Assembly (NCBI RefSeq): GCF_040358255.1
Contig: NZ_CP132938.1
Span: 1,550,001-1,614,000 of the forward strand
Length of the DNA: 64,000 nucleotides
Origin: Tunturibacter gelidoferens
Lineage (GTDB): Bacteria > Acidobacteriota > Terriglobia > Terriglobales > Acidobacteriaceae
Direction of reading: 5' to 3'
Each line of letters begins with the position of its first letter. The first letter of the stretch is position 1. Below are positions 1-8,408 of the stretch, in pieces. The position numbers and the translations under genes are program-made. Under the pieces are notes generated by a model. The model saw only the letters and a program-made list of their open reading frames with translations, had not been told where the DNA came from and searched no databases.

Positions 1-411
1 TCGCGCGTAGCTTCCAGTGAGAGGCGCACTGACCCATTCTGCCTCATCTACCAGAGATTGAATGAGAAACATTCCCATACCGCGACTGGCCTCTTCTCCA
101 TGCATCTTCTTATCCATATCCGGGGCGTGAACGCCGCTCGGAGGTCCGGTACCGGTGTCGAGGACCTTCACTTCCAGCGAAGTCTCATCCATGGAGAGAA
201 TAACGCCCACAATCAAAGATTCGTCGAGTTTGTTCCCATGCTCCATCGCATTGATGCAGGCTTCGGCAACCGCGGTCTTAAGGTCTTCCACCCGGTCCGG
301 AGCGAACCCCATCAGTTTCGCAACGCTGGAGGCGGTACTCATTGCAATCTTTTCAAAGCCGAGACGCGAAGGAAGACGCAGTTCGATACTGTTCACGTTA
401 TTACCGCTCAC
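1..411 (-). CDS. ATP-binding anti-sigma factor kinase (RsbW-like), 3' end cut by window edge
   Basis: A GHKL-type serine kinase of the RsbW/SpoIIAB class, which in this family binds a sigma factor or phosphorylates an anti-sigma antagonist. The visible 137 residues include the N-box (EACINAMEHGNK), the G1 box (DTGTGPP) and the G2 box (SRGMGMFLI), so the ATP site is intact. The chosen start is the GTG at 411, behind a GGAGGGG ribosome site. The gene lies 8 bp after the stop of the SpoIIE phosphatase on the same strand, so the two form an operon. The C-terminal end runs off the left edge of the window. The target sigma factor is not visible. Confidence 0.85.
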   Translation of the reverse strand, partial: MSGNNVNSIELRLPSRLGFEKIAMSTASSVAKLMGFAPDRVEDLKTAVAEACINAMEHGNKLDESLIVGVILSMDETSLEVKVLDTGTGPPSGVHAPDMDKKMHGEEASRGMGMFLIQSLVDEAEWVSAPLTGSYAR

Positions 412-419
412 TTCCCCTC

Positions 420-1568
420 CTACGGCTTCCGTCCAATTACGAGTGCGGTCATATCGTCTGATTGGTTTTCCTGATTGGAGAAAGCATCCAAAGTCTGCCA
501 GATCGAGTTCAGTGTTCCAGTCGCGTCCGAGAGGCGGCAGGTGCGGAATGCCTCCATGAGGCGATCCTGACCGAATTCTTCGTCACCTTTAAACACCTCA
601 GTCATTCCGTCGGTGTAGATTAGCAGCTTCGCCTTGTCGGACAGTACATATTTTTCTGCAGAGTAGCTAGAGAAAGGCAACATCCCTACGGGCGTGCCAC
701 TGGCTTCAATCAACTCGGGCGTATCTCTGCCGTTGAGGAGAAAAGCCGGATTGTGCCCGGCGTTTACTACTTCGACAGTATGCGTCTTTGGATCGAGTCT
801 CAGAAACATGGCCGTGACATAACGGCGGCGCGACTCTTCACCCTCTTTGTAATGAAGGTAGTTCAGGTGGGTCGCCATGTCGGCGAGCGGCATCTCTGAG
901 TTTGCAATGGCCCGCAGTGCCGCACGAAACGAGCTGCCAACCAGAGCCGAGGCCAGGCCTTTGCCTGCGACGTCAGCTACGACGATCATCAGTTCTCCCG
1001 ATGAAAGTTCAATGAGATCAAGGTAGTCGCCCCCGACTTCGTAGCAGGTCTGCGAGCGGCCCGCAATACTGTAACCCGAGATATTGGGAAAGGTCTGGGG
1101 AAGGAGACTTCTCTGGATGTCCCGAGCACAGGAGAGATCCTGCTTTACTCGCTCCATGTCCAGGGTTTGCTCGTGATAGCGAGCGTTTTCAATGGCGACT
1201 GCGGCCTGGGTCGCAAGATGCTCTAGAAAGTCCTGTTCGTAGAGGGAGAGCGGCGCGCCCTCCCGCGTGATAACGACCATTTCGGTGAGAACAGCGCCGT
1301 GGCGGTCCAGCAGGGGGAAGCGGTAACAACCACGCCTCGGATCGGAAGACGGAGGATGTAACAGGAACCGTGGGGGGATCTCTCCGTACGAAAAGGGAAA
1401 GGCCGTGAAGAACGCACCCGCCATCTCGAGTTCGCGCACGGTGATCTGCAGGACGCTGCGCAGTACACTGTCCAACTCGATGGTGCTGTGAATTCTATGG
1501 GTCGTGTCGAGCAGTGCCTGTAGCCGAGCGATTTGCTGTTGCAGATGGAGACTGCTTTCGATTTCCAT
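420..1568 (-). CDS. GAF domain - PP2C (SpoIIE/RsbU) serine phosphatase
   Basis: A soluble 382-residue protein: a GAF-like sensor at roughly residues 17-135, a short coiled linker, then a PP2C SpoIIE phosphatase from about 160 to the end. Metal-binding aspartates are visible in ADVAGKGLASALV (about residue 200) and in YTDGMTEV (about 318). No membrane segment is present. The start has a clear AAGGAG seven bases upstream. RsbU-type enzymes dephosphorylate an anti-anti-sigma factor. The next gene encodes the opposing kinase class, so the pair probably forms a partner-switching module. The signal read by the GAF domain cannot be told from sequence. Confidence 0.9.
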   Translation of the reverse strand: MEIESSLHLQQQIARLQALLDTTHRIHSTIELDSVLRSVLQITVRELEMAGAFFTAFPFSYGEIPPRFLLHPPSSDPRRGCYRFPLLDRHGAVLTEMVVITREGAPLSLYEQDFLEHLATQAAVAIENARYHEQTLDMERVKQDLSCARDIQRSLLPQTFPNISGYSIAGRSQTCYEVGGDYLDLIELSSGELMIVVADVAGKGLASALVGSSFRAALRAIANSEMPLADMATHLNYLHYKEGEESRRRYVTAMFLRLDPKTHTVEVVNAGHNPAFLLNGRDTPELIEASGTPVGMLPFSSYSAEKYVLSDKAKLLIYTDGMTEVFKGDEEFGQDRLMEAFRTCRLSDATGTLNSIWQTLDAFSNQENQSDDMTALVIGRKP

Positions 1569-1798
1569 GGAACTGCTCCTTCAAGTGACCGTTCAGACGC
1601 CGGTAGAGCTCTCAAGTCTCTGCCGATAGGCGAGCGAAGAGTTCGCTGCCTCGTCAGCCACCGCCTGGTGTGTTTCTGCTGAATCGCTATGGAAACAGCG
1701 GCGGAGATTCGACAGAGCTTTTAACGGCTACGAGATATCGACGTCTTGTTGGCCCTTTCAGGAGATATCACGGATGGTAGACATTGAACAGAACAATC

Positions 1799-2023
1799 TT
1801 ATTTTTTGCCTGCAGTGCCTGGGGTGGTGTTTGCATCTTCCGGCGCAGATGGATTGATGTGCCCCTGACTGTTTTCCGGGGTTTTGGACTTGAGCTCGGT
1901 GGGTCCCGGGCCTGCGGTTGACGGGTTATCACCCTTGGGCCCTGAAGGTTCGACGGCATGTTCTGAGTTGGTAGGGGGAGGCTGATAGCGGCTTTGATTC
2001 GACTGTTGATCATTCGTGGACAT
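1799..2023 (-). CDS. small disordered hydrophilic protein
   Basis: A 74-residue reading frame rich in Pro, Ser, Asn, Gln and Gly, with no hydrophobic segment and no family I recognise. It looks intrinsically disordered from end to end. A weak ribosome site (AAAGGTGA) precedes the ATG by about four bases. It stands alone between the phosphatase operon and the divergent rhamnose operon. A longer frame on the same strand in another phase also covers this stretch, so its reality rests only on the start context and its plausible composition. Confidence 0.45.
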   Translation of the reverse strand: MSTNDQQSNQSRYQPPPTNSEHAVEPSGPKGDNPSTAGPGPTELKSKTPENSQGHINPSAPEDANTTPGTAGKK

Positions 2024-2170
2024 AAGGTCACCTTTCGAGTCTCAACCCATTGGAGAGAATGGCGGAGTTTGTAGTTGCCTGGGTCGTCGCTAAGGCGAGA
2101 TCGCGCCGCCCGAGATTGTGTAGCCTATATTTAAAGCTTAGGAAGTCGTAAGCGGAGGCAGTAGCAGCAA

Positions 2171-3334
2171 ATGAGATTAGCAGTGAAGACAGAAGAGATC
2201 GCATGCAGCGATTCCATTCTGGTGACCGGCGGAGCCGGCTTTATAGGGAGCAACTTCGTGCTGGACTGGTTGGGTGCCGGCCATGGACCAATCGTCAATC
2301 TGGATAAGTTGACCTACGCCGGCAATCCGGAGAATCTGGCGTCTGTTGAGCACAGCCCGGCCTACAACTTTGTGCAGGGTGATATCTGTGATGCGGAGTT
2401 GGTGGCCAGCTTGCTGCAAAAATACCGCCCGCGAGCGGTGATTCATTTTGCCGCGGAGAGCCATGTTGACCGTTCGATAGTGGGGCCCGAAGCGTTTCTG
2501 CGAACCAACATCGATGGCACCTTTACCTTGCTGCAAGCGGCCCGCGCATACTTCGAGGCGTTGGCAACTGCAGATCGGGAGAGGTTTCGCTTTCTGCACG
2601 TTTCGACCGATGAGGTGTATGGCACGCTGACACCGGAAGCGCCGGCCTTCCATGAGGAGACGCCTTATGCTCCCAACAGTCCATATGCAGCGTCGAAGGC
2701 AGCGTCAGACCATCTGGTGAGGGCGTGGGTGCATACGTACGGCTTGCCGGCCATTATCACGAACTGCTCCAATAACTATGGGCCGTATCAGTTTCCGGAG
2801 AAACTGATTCCGCTGATGATTTCGAATGCTCTGCAGGGCAAGTCGCTGCCTGTATATGGAGATGGGCAGCAGGTAAGAGACTGGCTGTATGTTGGAGATC
2901 ACGCGAGTGCGTTGCGCACTGTCTTAGAGCGGGGCCGAGTTGGCGAGACCTACAACATCGGCGGCGGCAATCAGCGGAGCAATCTCGAAGTGGTAACGAC
3001 TGTGTGCGCGCTGCTGGATGAACTGGTACCGCAATCAAAGTTCACGCCGCATTTGCAACTGCTGAAATATGTAACCGATCGACCTGGGCATGATCGGCGG
3101 TATGCCATCGATGCGCGCAAGCTGGAGGGTGAGCTCGGCTGGCGAGCACAGGAGAGCTTTGAGACGGGGCTAAGGAAGACAGTGGAGTGGTATCTGGGAA
3201 ACAAATCGTGGGTGGAGCATGTGACCAGTGGGGCGTATCAACAGTGGATGAAGCAGAACTACTCTGGGCGGGGAGAAAAAGTTGCTCTTGGTGAAGGTCG
3301 CTCAATGACCCAAGCTGGCGAGGGAACTCGATGA
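2171..3334 (+). CDS. rfbB: dTDP-glucose 4,6-dehydratase
   Basis: Second step of dTDP-L-rhamnose synthesis, converting dTDP-glucose to the 4-keto-6-deoxy sugar in the cytoplasm. It is an extended short-chain dehydrogenase: the NAD loop GGAGFIGSN is at about residue 20, the catalytic TDEVYG is present, and the active-site YAASK follows NSPYAASK. The first 15 residues before the Rossmann fold are a small extension and the C-terminus has about 30 extra residues after the usual end. It overlaps the next gene by four bases (ATGA), so rfbB-rfbA-rfbD-gmhB read as one operon. Confidence 0.96.
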   Translation: MRLAVKTEEIACSDSILVTGGAGFIGSNFVLDWLGAGHGPIVNLDKLTYAGNPENLASVEHSPAYNFVQGDICDAELVASLLQKYRPRAVIHFAAESHVDRSIVGPEAFLRTNIDGTFTLLQAARAYFEALATADRERFRFLHVSTDEVYGTLTPEAPAFHEETPYAPNSPYAASKAASDHLVRAWVHTYGLPAIITNCSNNYGPYQFPEKLIPLMISNALQGKSLPVYGDGQQVRDWLYVGDHASALRTVLERGRVGETYNIGGGNQRSNLEVVTTVCALLDELVPQSKFTPHLQLLKYVTDRPGHDRRYAIDARKLEGELGWRAQESFETGLRKTVEWYLGNKSWVEHVTSGAYQQWMKQNYSGRGEKVALGEGRSMTQAGEGTR

Positions 3335-4206
3335 AGGGGATTATTCTCGCGGGCGGCTCAGGAACAAGACTGCATCCCGTGACGCAGACCGTTTCAAAGC
3401 AGTTGCTGCCAGTCTACGACAAACCGATGATCTACTACCCACTGTCGGCCTTGCTGCTGGCGGGTATTCGCGAGATTCTTGTGATATCAACGCCCGAGGA
3501 CACGCCGCGGTTCGAGCAACTGCTGGGAAGCGGAGAGCAGTGGGGCATTACGCTGCATTATGCCGTACAACCTTCACCGGATGGCTTGGCACAGGCGTTT
3601 TTGATTGGAAAAGAGTTTCTCGCCGGAGAAGGTTGTTGCCTGGTGCTGGGGGACAATATCTTCTACGGACATGACTTCGCGAAGACATTGCGAGAGGCTG
3701 CTGCGGGCGGCCCAGGCGCGACAGTGTTCGCTTATCCGGTCCTTGACCCGGAGCGGTATGGAGTGGTGGAGTTTGACGAGCATCGACGAGCGATCTCGAT
3801 TGAAGAGAAGCCGCTAAAGCCGAAATCACGCTACGCCGTGACGGGTATCTACTTTTATGACGCGCAGGTCGTCGGAGTTGCTGAGGGGCTCAAACCGTCA
3901 CCCCGCGGTGAACTGGAGATTACCGATGTAAATCGTTGGTATCTCGAGCACGGGCAGTTGCGGACGCAGGTGCTTGGACGCGGAATCGCTTGGCTCGATA
4001 CCGGGACACACGATTCTCTCCTGGAAGCGGCTACGTTCATCCATACGATTGAGAAACGGCAGGGCCTGAAGGTGGCCTGCCCTGAAGAGATTGTGTACCG
4101 GCTCGGTTACATAAACGCCGAGCAGTTGCGAACACTAGCATCGAAGATCGCGAAGAGCACATATGGGCAATATCTGCTACGAGTTCTGGAAGAAAGGGTT
4201 TACTGA
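3331..4206 (+). CDS. rfbA: glucose-1-phosphate thymidylyltransferase
   Basis: First step of dTDP-rhamnose synthesis: dTTP plus glucose-1-phosphate gives dTDP-glucose. The nucleotide-binding start [16 protein letters not shown], the [12 protein letters not shown] segment, YGVVEFD and the EEKP motif are all present. The 291-residue length is normal for RmlA. The start codon overlaps the rfbB stop and the stop overlaps the rfbD start by one base, showing tight translational coupling. Confidence 0.97.
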   Translation: MKGIILAGGSGTRLHPVTQTVSKQLLPVYDKPMIYYPLSALLLAGIREILVISTPEDTPRFEQLLGSGEQWGITLHYAVQPSPDGLAQAFLIGKEFLAGEGCCLVLGDNIFYGHDFAKTLREAAAGGPGATVFAYPVLDPERYGVVEFDEHRRAISIEEKPLKPKSRYAVTGIYFYDAQVVGVAEGLKPSPRGELEITDVNRWYLEHGQLRTQVLGRGIAWLDTGTHDSLLEAATFIHTIEKRQGLKVACPEEIVYRLGYINAEQLRTLASKIAKSTYGQYLLRVLEERVY

Positions 4207-5132
4207 TGGCGCTTGGGAAGTTGCCATTGGGGGAGCGGATCCTTTTGACGGGAGTGACGGGCCAAGTCGGTGGTGAGCTATGGAAAACCCTGAAGTCATT
4301 GGGAGACGTGGTCGCCCCGGAACGCGCAACGATGGATCTTGCGAATGCGGGATCGGTCCGCGAGACGATTCGGTCAGTACGGCCAAGGTGGATCGTGAAT
4401 CCCGGAGCCTACACGGCGGTGGATAAAGCGGAGAGCGAGCCGGAGTTGGCGTATGCAATCAATGCCGAGGCCGTCAGAGTAATAGGAGAAGAGGCGCGAG
4501 CGCTTGGTGCCGGTGTCATTCACTTCTCTACGGACTATGTTTTCGATGGCTTAGGGAATAAGCCATACGCTGAAACTGATGCGACCGGCCCGGTGAGTGT
4601 CTATGGCGCGAGCAAACTTGCCGGAGAGAAGGCGCTTCGTGATAGCGGCGCTGCGCACATGATCTTCCGCACAAGCTGGGTCTACGGAATCCGCGGGAGA
4701 AATTTTTTGCTAACGATTCTCAAGTTGGCACGCGAGCGCGAGACGTTACGAATAGTTGCCGATCAGTATGGTGCGCCGACCTGGAGCCGTGATCTGGCAA
4801 GGATGACTGCGCATGTGATCGGGCGATCCGAAGCCGACGCGCAGACAACGGGATTCGAGACTGCAACTCAGGACGCGAGTGGGGTGTACCACGCAGCTGG
4901 AGGCGGTGAAACTACCTGGTTCGGATTTGCAGCGGAGGCGCTTCAACTGCAGTATGAGATGGAGCCCCGAGTGCGGCTTGCGGCGGTCGAGGCTATACCA
5001 ACCGATCAATACCCGACTCCTGCGAAACGGCCATTGAACTCGCGGTTGAACTGTAGCAAGCTGACGCAGCGATTCAGATGGACCATGATGGACTGGCGGA
5101 ACTCGTTGCGAGAGGTACTGGCAGAAATATGA
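4206..5132 (+). CDS. rfbD: dTDP-4-dehydrorhamnose reductase
   Basis: Final NAD(P)H-dependent step that makes dTDP-L-rhamnose. The Rossmann loop TGVTGQVGGELW is at about residue 16, followed by STDYVFDG and the catalytic YGASKLAGE. At 308 residues it matches RmlD. The ATG at 4206 shares a base with the rfbA stop codon. The reading frame ends inside the start of the phosphatase gene. With rfbB, rfbA and the nearby rfbC the whole pathway is present. Confidence 0.96.
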   Translation: MALGKLPLGERILLTGVTGQVGGELWKTLKSLGDVVAPERATMDLANAGSVRETIRSVRPRWIVNPGAYTAVDKAESEPELAYAINAEAVRVIGEEARALGAGVIHFSTDYVFDGLGNKPYAETDATGPVSVYGASKLAGEKALRDSGAAHMIFRTSWVYGIRGRNFLLTILKLARERETLRIVADQYGAPTWSRDLARMTAHVIGRSEADAQTTGFETATQDASGVYHAAGGGETTWFGFAAEALQLQYEMEPRVRLAAVEAIPTDQYPTPAKRPLNSRLNCSKLTQRFRWTMMDWRNSLREVLAEI

Positions 5133-5677
5133 AGCAGCGGGCGCTATTTCTCGATCGAGATGGTGTTGTCAATGAAGAGGTGGGATATCTCTATCTAGCT
5201 GAAGAGGTAAGGTTTGTCGATGGAATCTTTTCGCTCTGCAGGACCGCCGTAGGGCTTGGATATCGACTGATCGTTGTGACGAATCAGGCGGGCATCGCGC
5301 GAGGCTATTATTCGGAGGCCGATTTTCAAGCGCTGATGGTGTTCATGCGCGGAAAGCTTCGTGAGGAAGGTATTGAACTCGATGCTGTTTATTTTTGCCC
5401 GTTCCATCCTGAACACGGAGTGGGGGAGTATAAACGCGAGCACGAGGACCGGAAACCGGGCACGGGTATGCTGCGGCGAGGAGCAGCTCAGTTTAGAGTG
5501 GAGTTAAGCGAGAGTGTAATGGTGGGGGATCGATGCTCGGATGTGGCGGCTGCTAATGCAGCTGGATTGCGCCAGGCTTTTTTAGTCAGTGGGACTGAGG
5601 TTGACGGATGCGCTGGGGAACATCTGAAGGTCGAGTCATTAACAGAGGTGGAACGTTGGCTGGTGGCGCACGGGTAA
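5129..5677 (+). CDS. gmhB: HAD-IIIA phosphatase, GmhB-like (heptose-1,7-bisphosphate phosphatase family)
   Basis: A 182-residue haloacid dehalogenase phosphatase. The nucleophile motif is FLDRDGVVN at its very start, motif II is VTNQAGIARG and the late acidic motif is VMVGDRCSD. The start was set at the ATG at 5129 (overlapping the rfbD stop as ATGA) because the family begins right at this motif; a longer frame from 5078 only adds rfbD shadow. GmhB proteins usually have a four-ligand zinc loop. Here CPFHPEH is kept but the second Cys-x-Cys pair before RKP is replaced by His-Glu-Asp, so zinc binding is doubtful. The substrate is therefore uncertain; it may act on another sugar phosphate of the locus. 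Confidence 0.8.
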   Translation: MKQRALFLDRDGVVNEEVGYLYLAEEVRFVDGIFSLCRTAVGLGYRLIVVTNQAGIARGYYSEADFQALMVFMRGKLREEGIELDAVYFCPFHPEHGVGEYKREHEDRKPGTGMLRRGAAQFRVELSESVMVGDRCSDVAAANAAGLRQAFLVSGTEVDGCAGEHLKVESLTEVERWLVAHG

Positions 5678-5809
5678 GTGGGCCACCGGGCGACATGCAC
5701 GATGAACTACCCTCAAAGCTCCACAGCGACCCGGAGTCTGCCAGGAAGCAAAGCGTCCATGATCTTTCAGCGTGGATCTCTCAGCGTGGAGCTGACACTG
5801 CTCGACCTC

Positions 5810-6397
5810 TCAGACAAGGTGGGTCACTTCAACCGGCGGAAGCTCTGCATCCAGAAAGTGTTTGCCAAGGGCATCCTTGGGACTGACCGAGAGAGGAATG
5901 CCATCGAGAGCCTCGATAGGCCAATTAATGGCGAGAACAGGGTCGCTCCAGAGGATGGAGCGGTCTCCCGCCGGATGGTAGAGGTTTGTGGTTTTGTAGA
6001 ACACTTCTGCGGTGTCTGAGAGGACAAGAAAGCCGTGGGCGAAACCTTCTGGAATCCAGAGGAGCTGCAGTTGGTCAGCGGAGGATTGGGCTTTCAGGTG
6101 AAATCCGGCCCATTTCCCAAAGTCGGGAGACTCCCGCCGGAGGTCGACCGCGACGTCCCAGATATGGCCCGAGAGAACGCGGATGAGCTTGCCCTGTGGC
6201 TTGCCGAGTTGATAGTGGAGACCGCGAAGTACCCCTTTGACTGAGAAGGACTGATTGTCCTGCACGAAATGCGCCCCTAACCCTGCAGCCGCAAAAGTTG
6301 ATTGATTGAATACCTCTGAAAACCAACCGCGACTATCTCCGAAGCGTTGGGGTTGAACTAGTTTAACGTCACGTAGAGGCGTTTCGAGAACTCGCAT
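5810..6397 (-). CDS. rfbC: dTDP-4-dehydrorhamnose 3,5-epimerase
   Basis: A cupin epimerase that inverts C3 and C5 of the 4-keto sugar between RfbB and RfbD. Recognisable segments are RGWFSEVFNQ, VLRGLHYQ with the catalytic His, GHIWDVAVDLR and WIPEGFAHGFLVLSD. The length of 195 residues is slightly longer than average. Unlike its partners it is on the opposite strand, convergent with the rfbBAD operon. The start ATG at 6397 has no good ribosome site in front (AAACTAAACAA), so translation may be leaderless or weak. Confidence 0.94.
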   Translation of the reverse strand: MRVLETPLRDVKLVQPQRFGDSRGWFSEVFNQSTFAAAGLGAHFVQDNQSFSVKGVLRGLHYQLGKPQGKLIRVLSGHIWDVAVDLRRESPDFGKWAGFHLKAQSSADQLQLLWIPEGFAHGFLVLSDTAEVFYKTTNLYHPAGDRSILWSDPVLAINWPIEALDGIPLSVSPKDALGKHFLDAELPPVEVTHLV

Positions 6398-6786
6398 TTG
6401 TTTAGTTTAGTGGCCGCGCCGCTACATGAAAACAGCCACGCTTGATCGTTCCAAAGTGGAACGAATAAAAAGCGAATCTTACAGAGGTAGGCTCCGTTTT
6501 CAGAATTCCGTCGGTTAGAATGATGAAGTTGTATCAATGCGCTGTGTTTCCCAGTCGTCGACTTGGTCCAACCCGGTTCTTCAGAGAGACCATCGTAAGG
6601 TCCGTGAGCGGGTAGATATGAGCAAGCAGGTGAAGTGAATTGGAAGCGCGGCCGTTTCCCGGATTCAATCAGGCTCCAGGAGCGGATTAGAGAACGCACC
6701 GCGACACATGGCGTGTAACAAGAACCGGTCCGGCTGATGTGACGTACAACATGCGCACATACGAGCCGAACAGATACAGGATTCGA
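6398..6786. other. gene-free divergent region between rfbC and the priming transferase
   Basis: About 390 bp between the divergent starts of rfbC and the sugar transferase. The frames crossing it look like shadows and have no start context. The promoters of both genes must lie here. I searched for an ops/JUMPstart type element and a clear terminator and did not see one. Confidence 0.5.
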
Positions 6787-7527
6787 ATGCAGGCTGAATA
6801 TCAATCTCCCGAGTCGCGGACAGCGGCTATCGAAGGTTCTTATTCGTACCCGGAGTCAGTTGGCCGTTCGCTGGAGATATCGCATCGAGCAGACGAAACT
6901 CCGTCCGAGTTTTTCCGATACCGGGTGATCAAACGCTGCTTTGATGTCGCGTTGGTTCTGATCTCAATGCCCATTGTGCTGTTATTGCTGGGTTTTGTGG
7001 CCGCAACTGTGAAACTGAGCTCGCCAGGGCCCGTCTTTTATTCGCATCGGCGGATACGCAAAAGTGGGGCTTTTTTTTCTATGTGGAAGTTCCGTACGAT
7101 GTGTATCAACTCGGCTGAAGTCCTGGAGGCTCATCTGGCGCGAAATCCAAAGGCGCGCGCGGAATGGAACAGAACCCACAAACTTCGTAAAGATCCGAGA
7201 ATTACACCGCTTGGGCTTTTTCTTCGGCGATATAGCTTGGACGAGTTACCCCAGCTCTGGAATGTGCTCGTTGGGCAAATGAGCCTGGTAGGCCCACGGC
7301 CGATTGTAGCTGCTGAAGTAGAGAAGTACGGTGATTGCTTCGATTGCTATTGCAGGGTGAAGCCTGGATTGACGGGGCTTTGGCAGGTATCGGGACGCAG
7401 TGCATTGAGTTACGAGAGACGTGTCACACTTGACTGTGAATACGTTGAACGATGGTCGCTCATGAGAGACCTTTGGATCCTGATGAAGACGTTTGCATCA
7501 GTAGTTAACCAGGACGGCGCGTATTAA
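6787..7527 (+). CDS. priming sugar transferase (undecaprenyl-phosphate glycosyl-1-phosphate transferase)
   Basis: Transfers the first sugar-1-phosphate to the lipid carrier at the inner membrane to start repeat-unit assembly. It has the Bac_transf domain only: one hydrophobic hairpin ([19 protein letters not shown]), then [28 protein letters not shown] and [13 protein letters not shown]. The large N-terminal multispan region of WbaP/WcaJ is missing; the first 50 residues are polar. The ATG at 6787 has AGGA five bases upstream. In-frame GTG 6739 and ATG 6751 are alternatives without a good ribosome site. Confidence 0.92.
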   Translation: MQAEYQSPESRTAAIEGSYSYPESVGRSLEISHRADETPSEFFRYRVIKRCFDVALVLISMPIVLLLLGFVAATVKLSSPGPVFYSHRRIRKSGAFFSMWKFRTMCINSAEVLEAHLARNPKARAEWNRTHKLRKDPRITPLGLFLRRYSLDELPQLWNVLVGQMSLVGPRPIVAAEVEKYGDCFDCYCRVKPGLTGLWQVSGRSALSYERRVTLDCEYVERWSLMRDLWILMKTFASVVNQDGAY

Positions 7528-7791
7528 TCTCACTCTCATGAAATGAAGAGCAGTGTGGGCCGAAATTTTCTGCGCGTCATCTACGAGCGCGGGATCGATT
7601 TCTTTGTTTTCGAGGACCTCGCCTTTTGACTTTGCTCGTGCGGGTGATCCCTCAGACAAAACATCTCAGCGCTGGTTTGCCGTGATTTTAAGCGACCGCC
7701 ATGGAGTTGGAATATGGCGAGCTCTAGCCGGGAAATTCCTTAGAAATCGCCCCGTGGATCTCGACAGTGACGACTTGATCGGAGTTTGCTG

Positions 7792-8085
7792 ATGTCTTTA
7801 GAAGGTATGCGGGACATGTTGAGAGGTTCTTTGGGTAAGAGCCTGCATGGGCTCCAGGAGGAGGATAGACTGGCGGCTGCGTGGCCAGTTGCGTGCGGAA
7901 AGGCGATGGCGGAGCGGGGGCAGGTCGTAGGATTTGAGAACGGCATAGTTCGAATAGATGTGAACGATGGTGCGTGGCTGCGCCAGTTGATAAGTATGCG
8001 TCGACAGCTTGCCGGGGAGTTGTCACGTATTTCAGGTGTAGCTGTGAGCGAGATACACTTCGAGAAGAGGAATTTCAAGCGATGA
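7792..8085 (+). CDS. DUF721 / DciA-like protein
   Basis: A 97-residue protein with the DUF721 pattern: a helical N-terminal part (AAWPVACGKAMAERG) followed by a small beta core (IVRIDVNDGAWLRQL). Family members related to DciA bind nucleic acid and, in some bacteria, help load the replicative helicase. The ATG at 7792 is seven bases after GGAG; TTG 7786 is an in-frame alternative. The stop overlaps gatC (ATGA), so it is co-translated with gatC-gatA rather than with the polysaccharide genes. Confidence 0.72.
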   Translation: MSLEGMRDMLRGSLGKSLHGLQEEDRLAAAWPVACGKAMAERGQVVGFENGIVRIDVNDGAWLRQLISMRRQLAGELSRISGVAVSEIHFEKRNFKR

Positions 8086-8408
8086 ACGAACAGGCCAGCG
8101 TAACCTTGGACGATGTGCGGCGGGTCGCAGAGTTGGCGAATCTGGAGCTAACGGCGGAGGAAGAACCAAGGATGCAAAGAGACTTGAACGCCATTCTTGG
8201 CCATATCGATCAATTGAATGAGCTGGATACTTCTGGGGTCCCTGCGATGGCACAGGTAAGTGAGATGTTGGGTGACACTGTGCTCGATCGTGGAGAGGCG
8301 TTGCGGATGGATGAAGTACGACCGTCGCTCGATAGAGCTGAAGTACTGTCCGCGGCTCCAGAGACCGATGGACGATTTTTCAAGGTTCCGAAGGTGATTG
8401 AAAGGTGA
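8082..8408 (+). CDS. gatC: Asp/Glu-tRNA amidotransferase subunit C
   Basis: Small subunit of the GatCAB complex that turns mischarged Glu-tRNAGln or Asp-tRNAAsn into the correct amidated forms. The 108-residue protein has the typical VRRVAELANLELT start, the LNAILGHIDQLNELDT segment and the conserved tail ending GRFFKVPKVIE. The ATG at 8082 is inside the stop of the DUF721 gene. The frame extends upstream to 7974 but that part is the DUF721 shadow. Confidence 0.96.
   Translation: MNEQASVTLDDVRRVAELANLELTAEEEPRMQRDLNAILGHIDQLNELDTSGVPAMAQVSEMLGDTVLDRGEALRMDEVRPSLDRAEVLSAAPETDGRFFKVPKVIER

Noticed and set aside
58..474. Plus-strand frame at the left edge
   Set aside because: It is the shadow of the RsbW-like gene, which carries all ATP-binding motifs on the minus strand.
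7553..7792. 79-residue frame between the priming transferase and DUF721
   Set aside because: No ribosome site, no recognisable motif and ordinary non-coding composition. I treat the 264-bp gap as promoter region.
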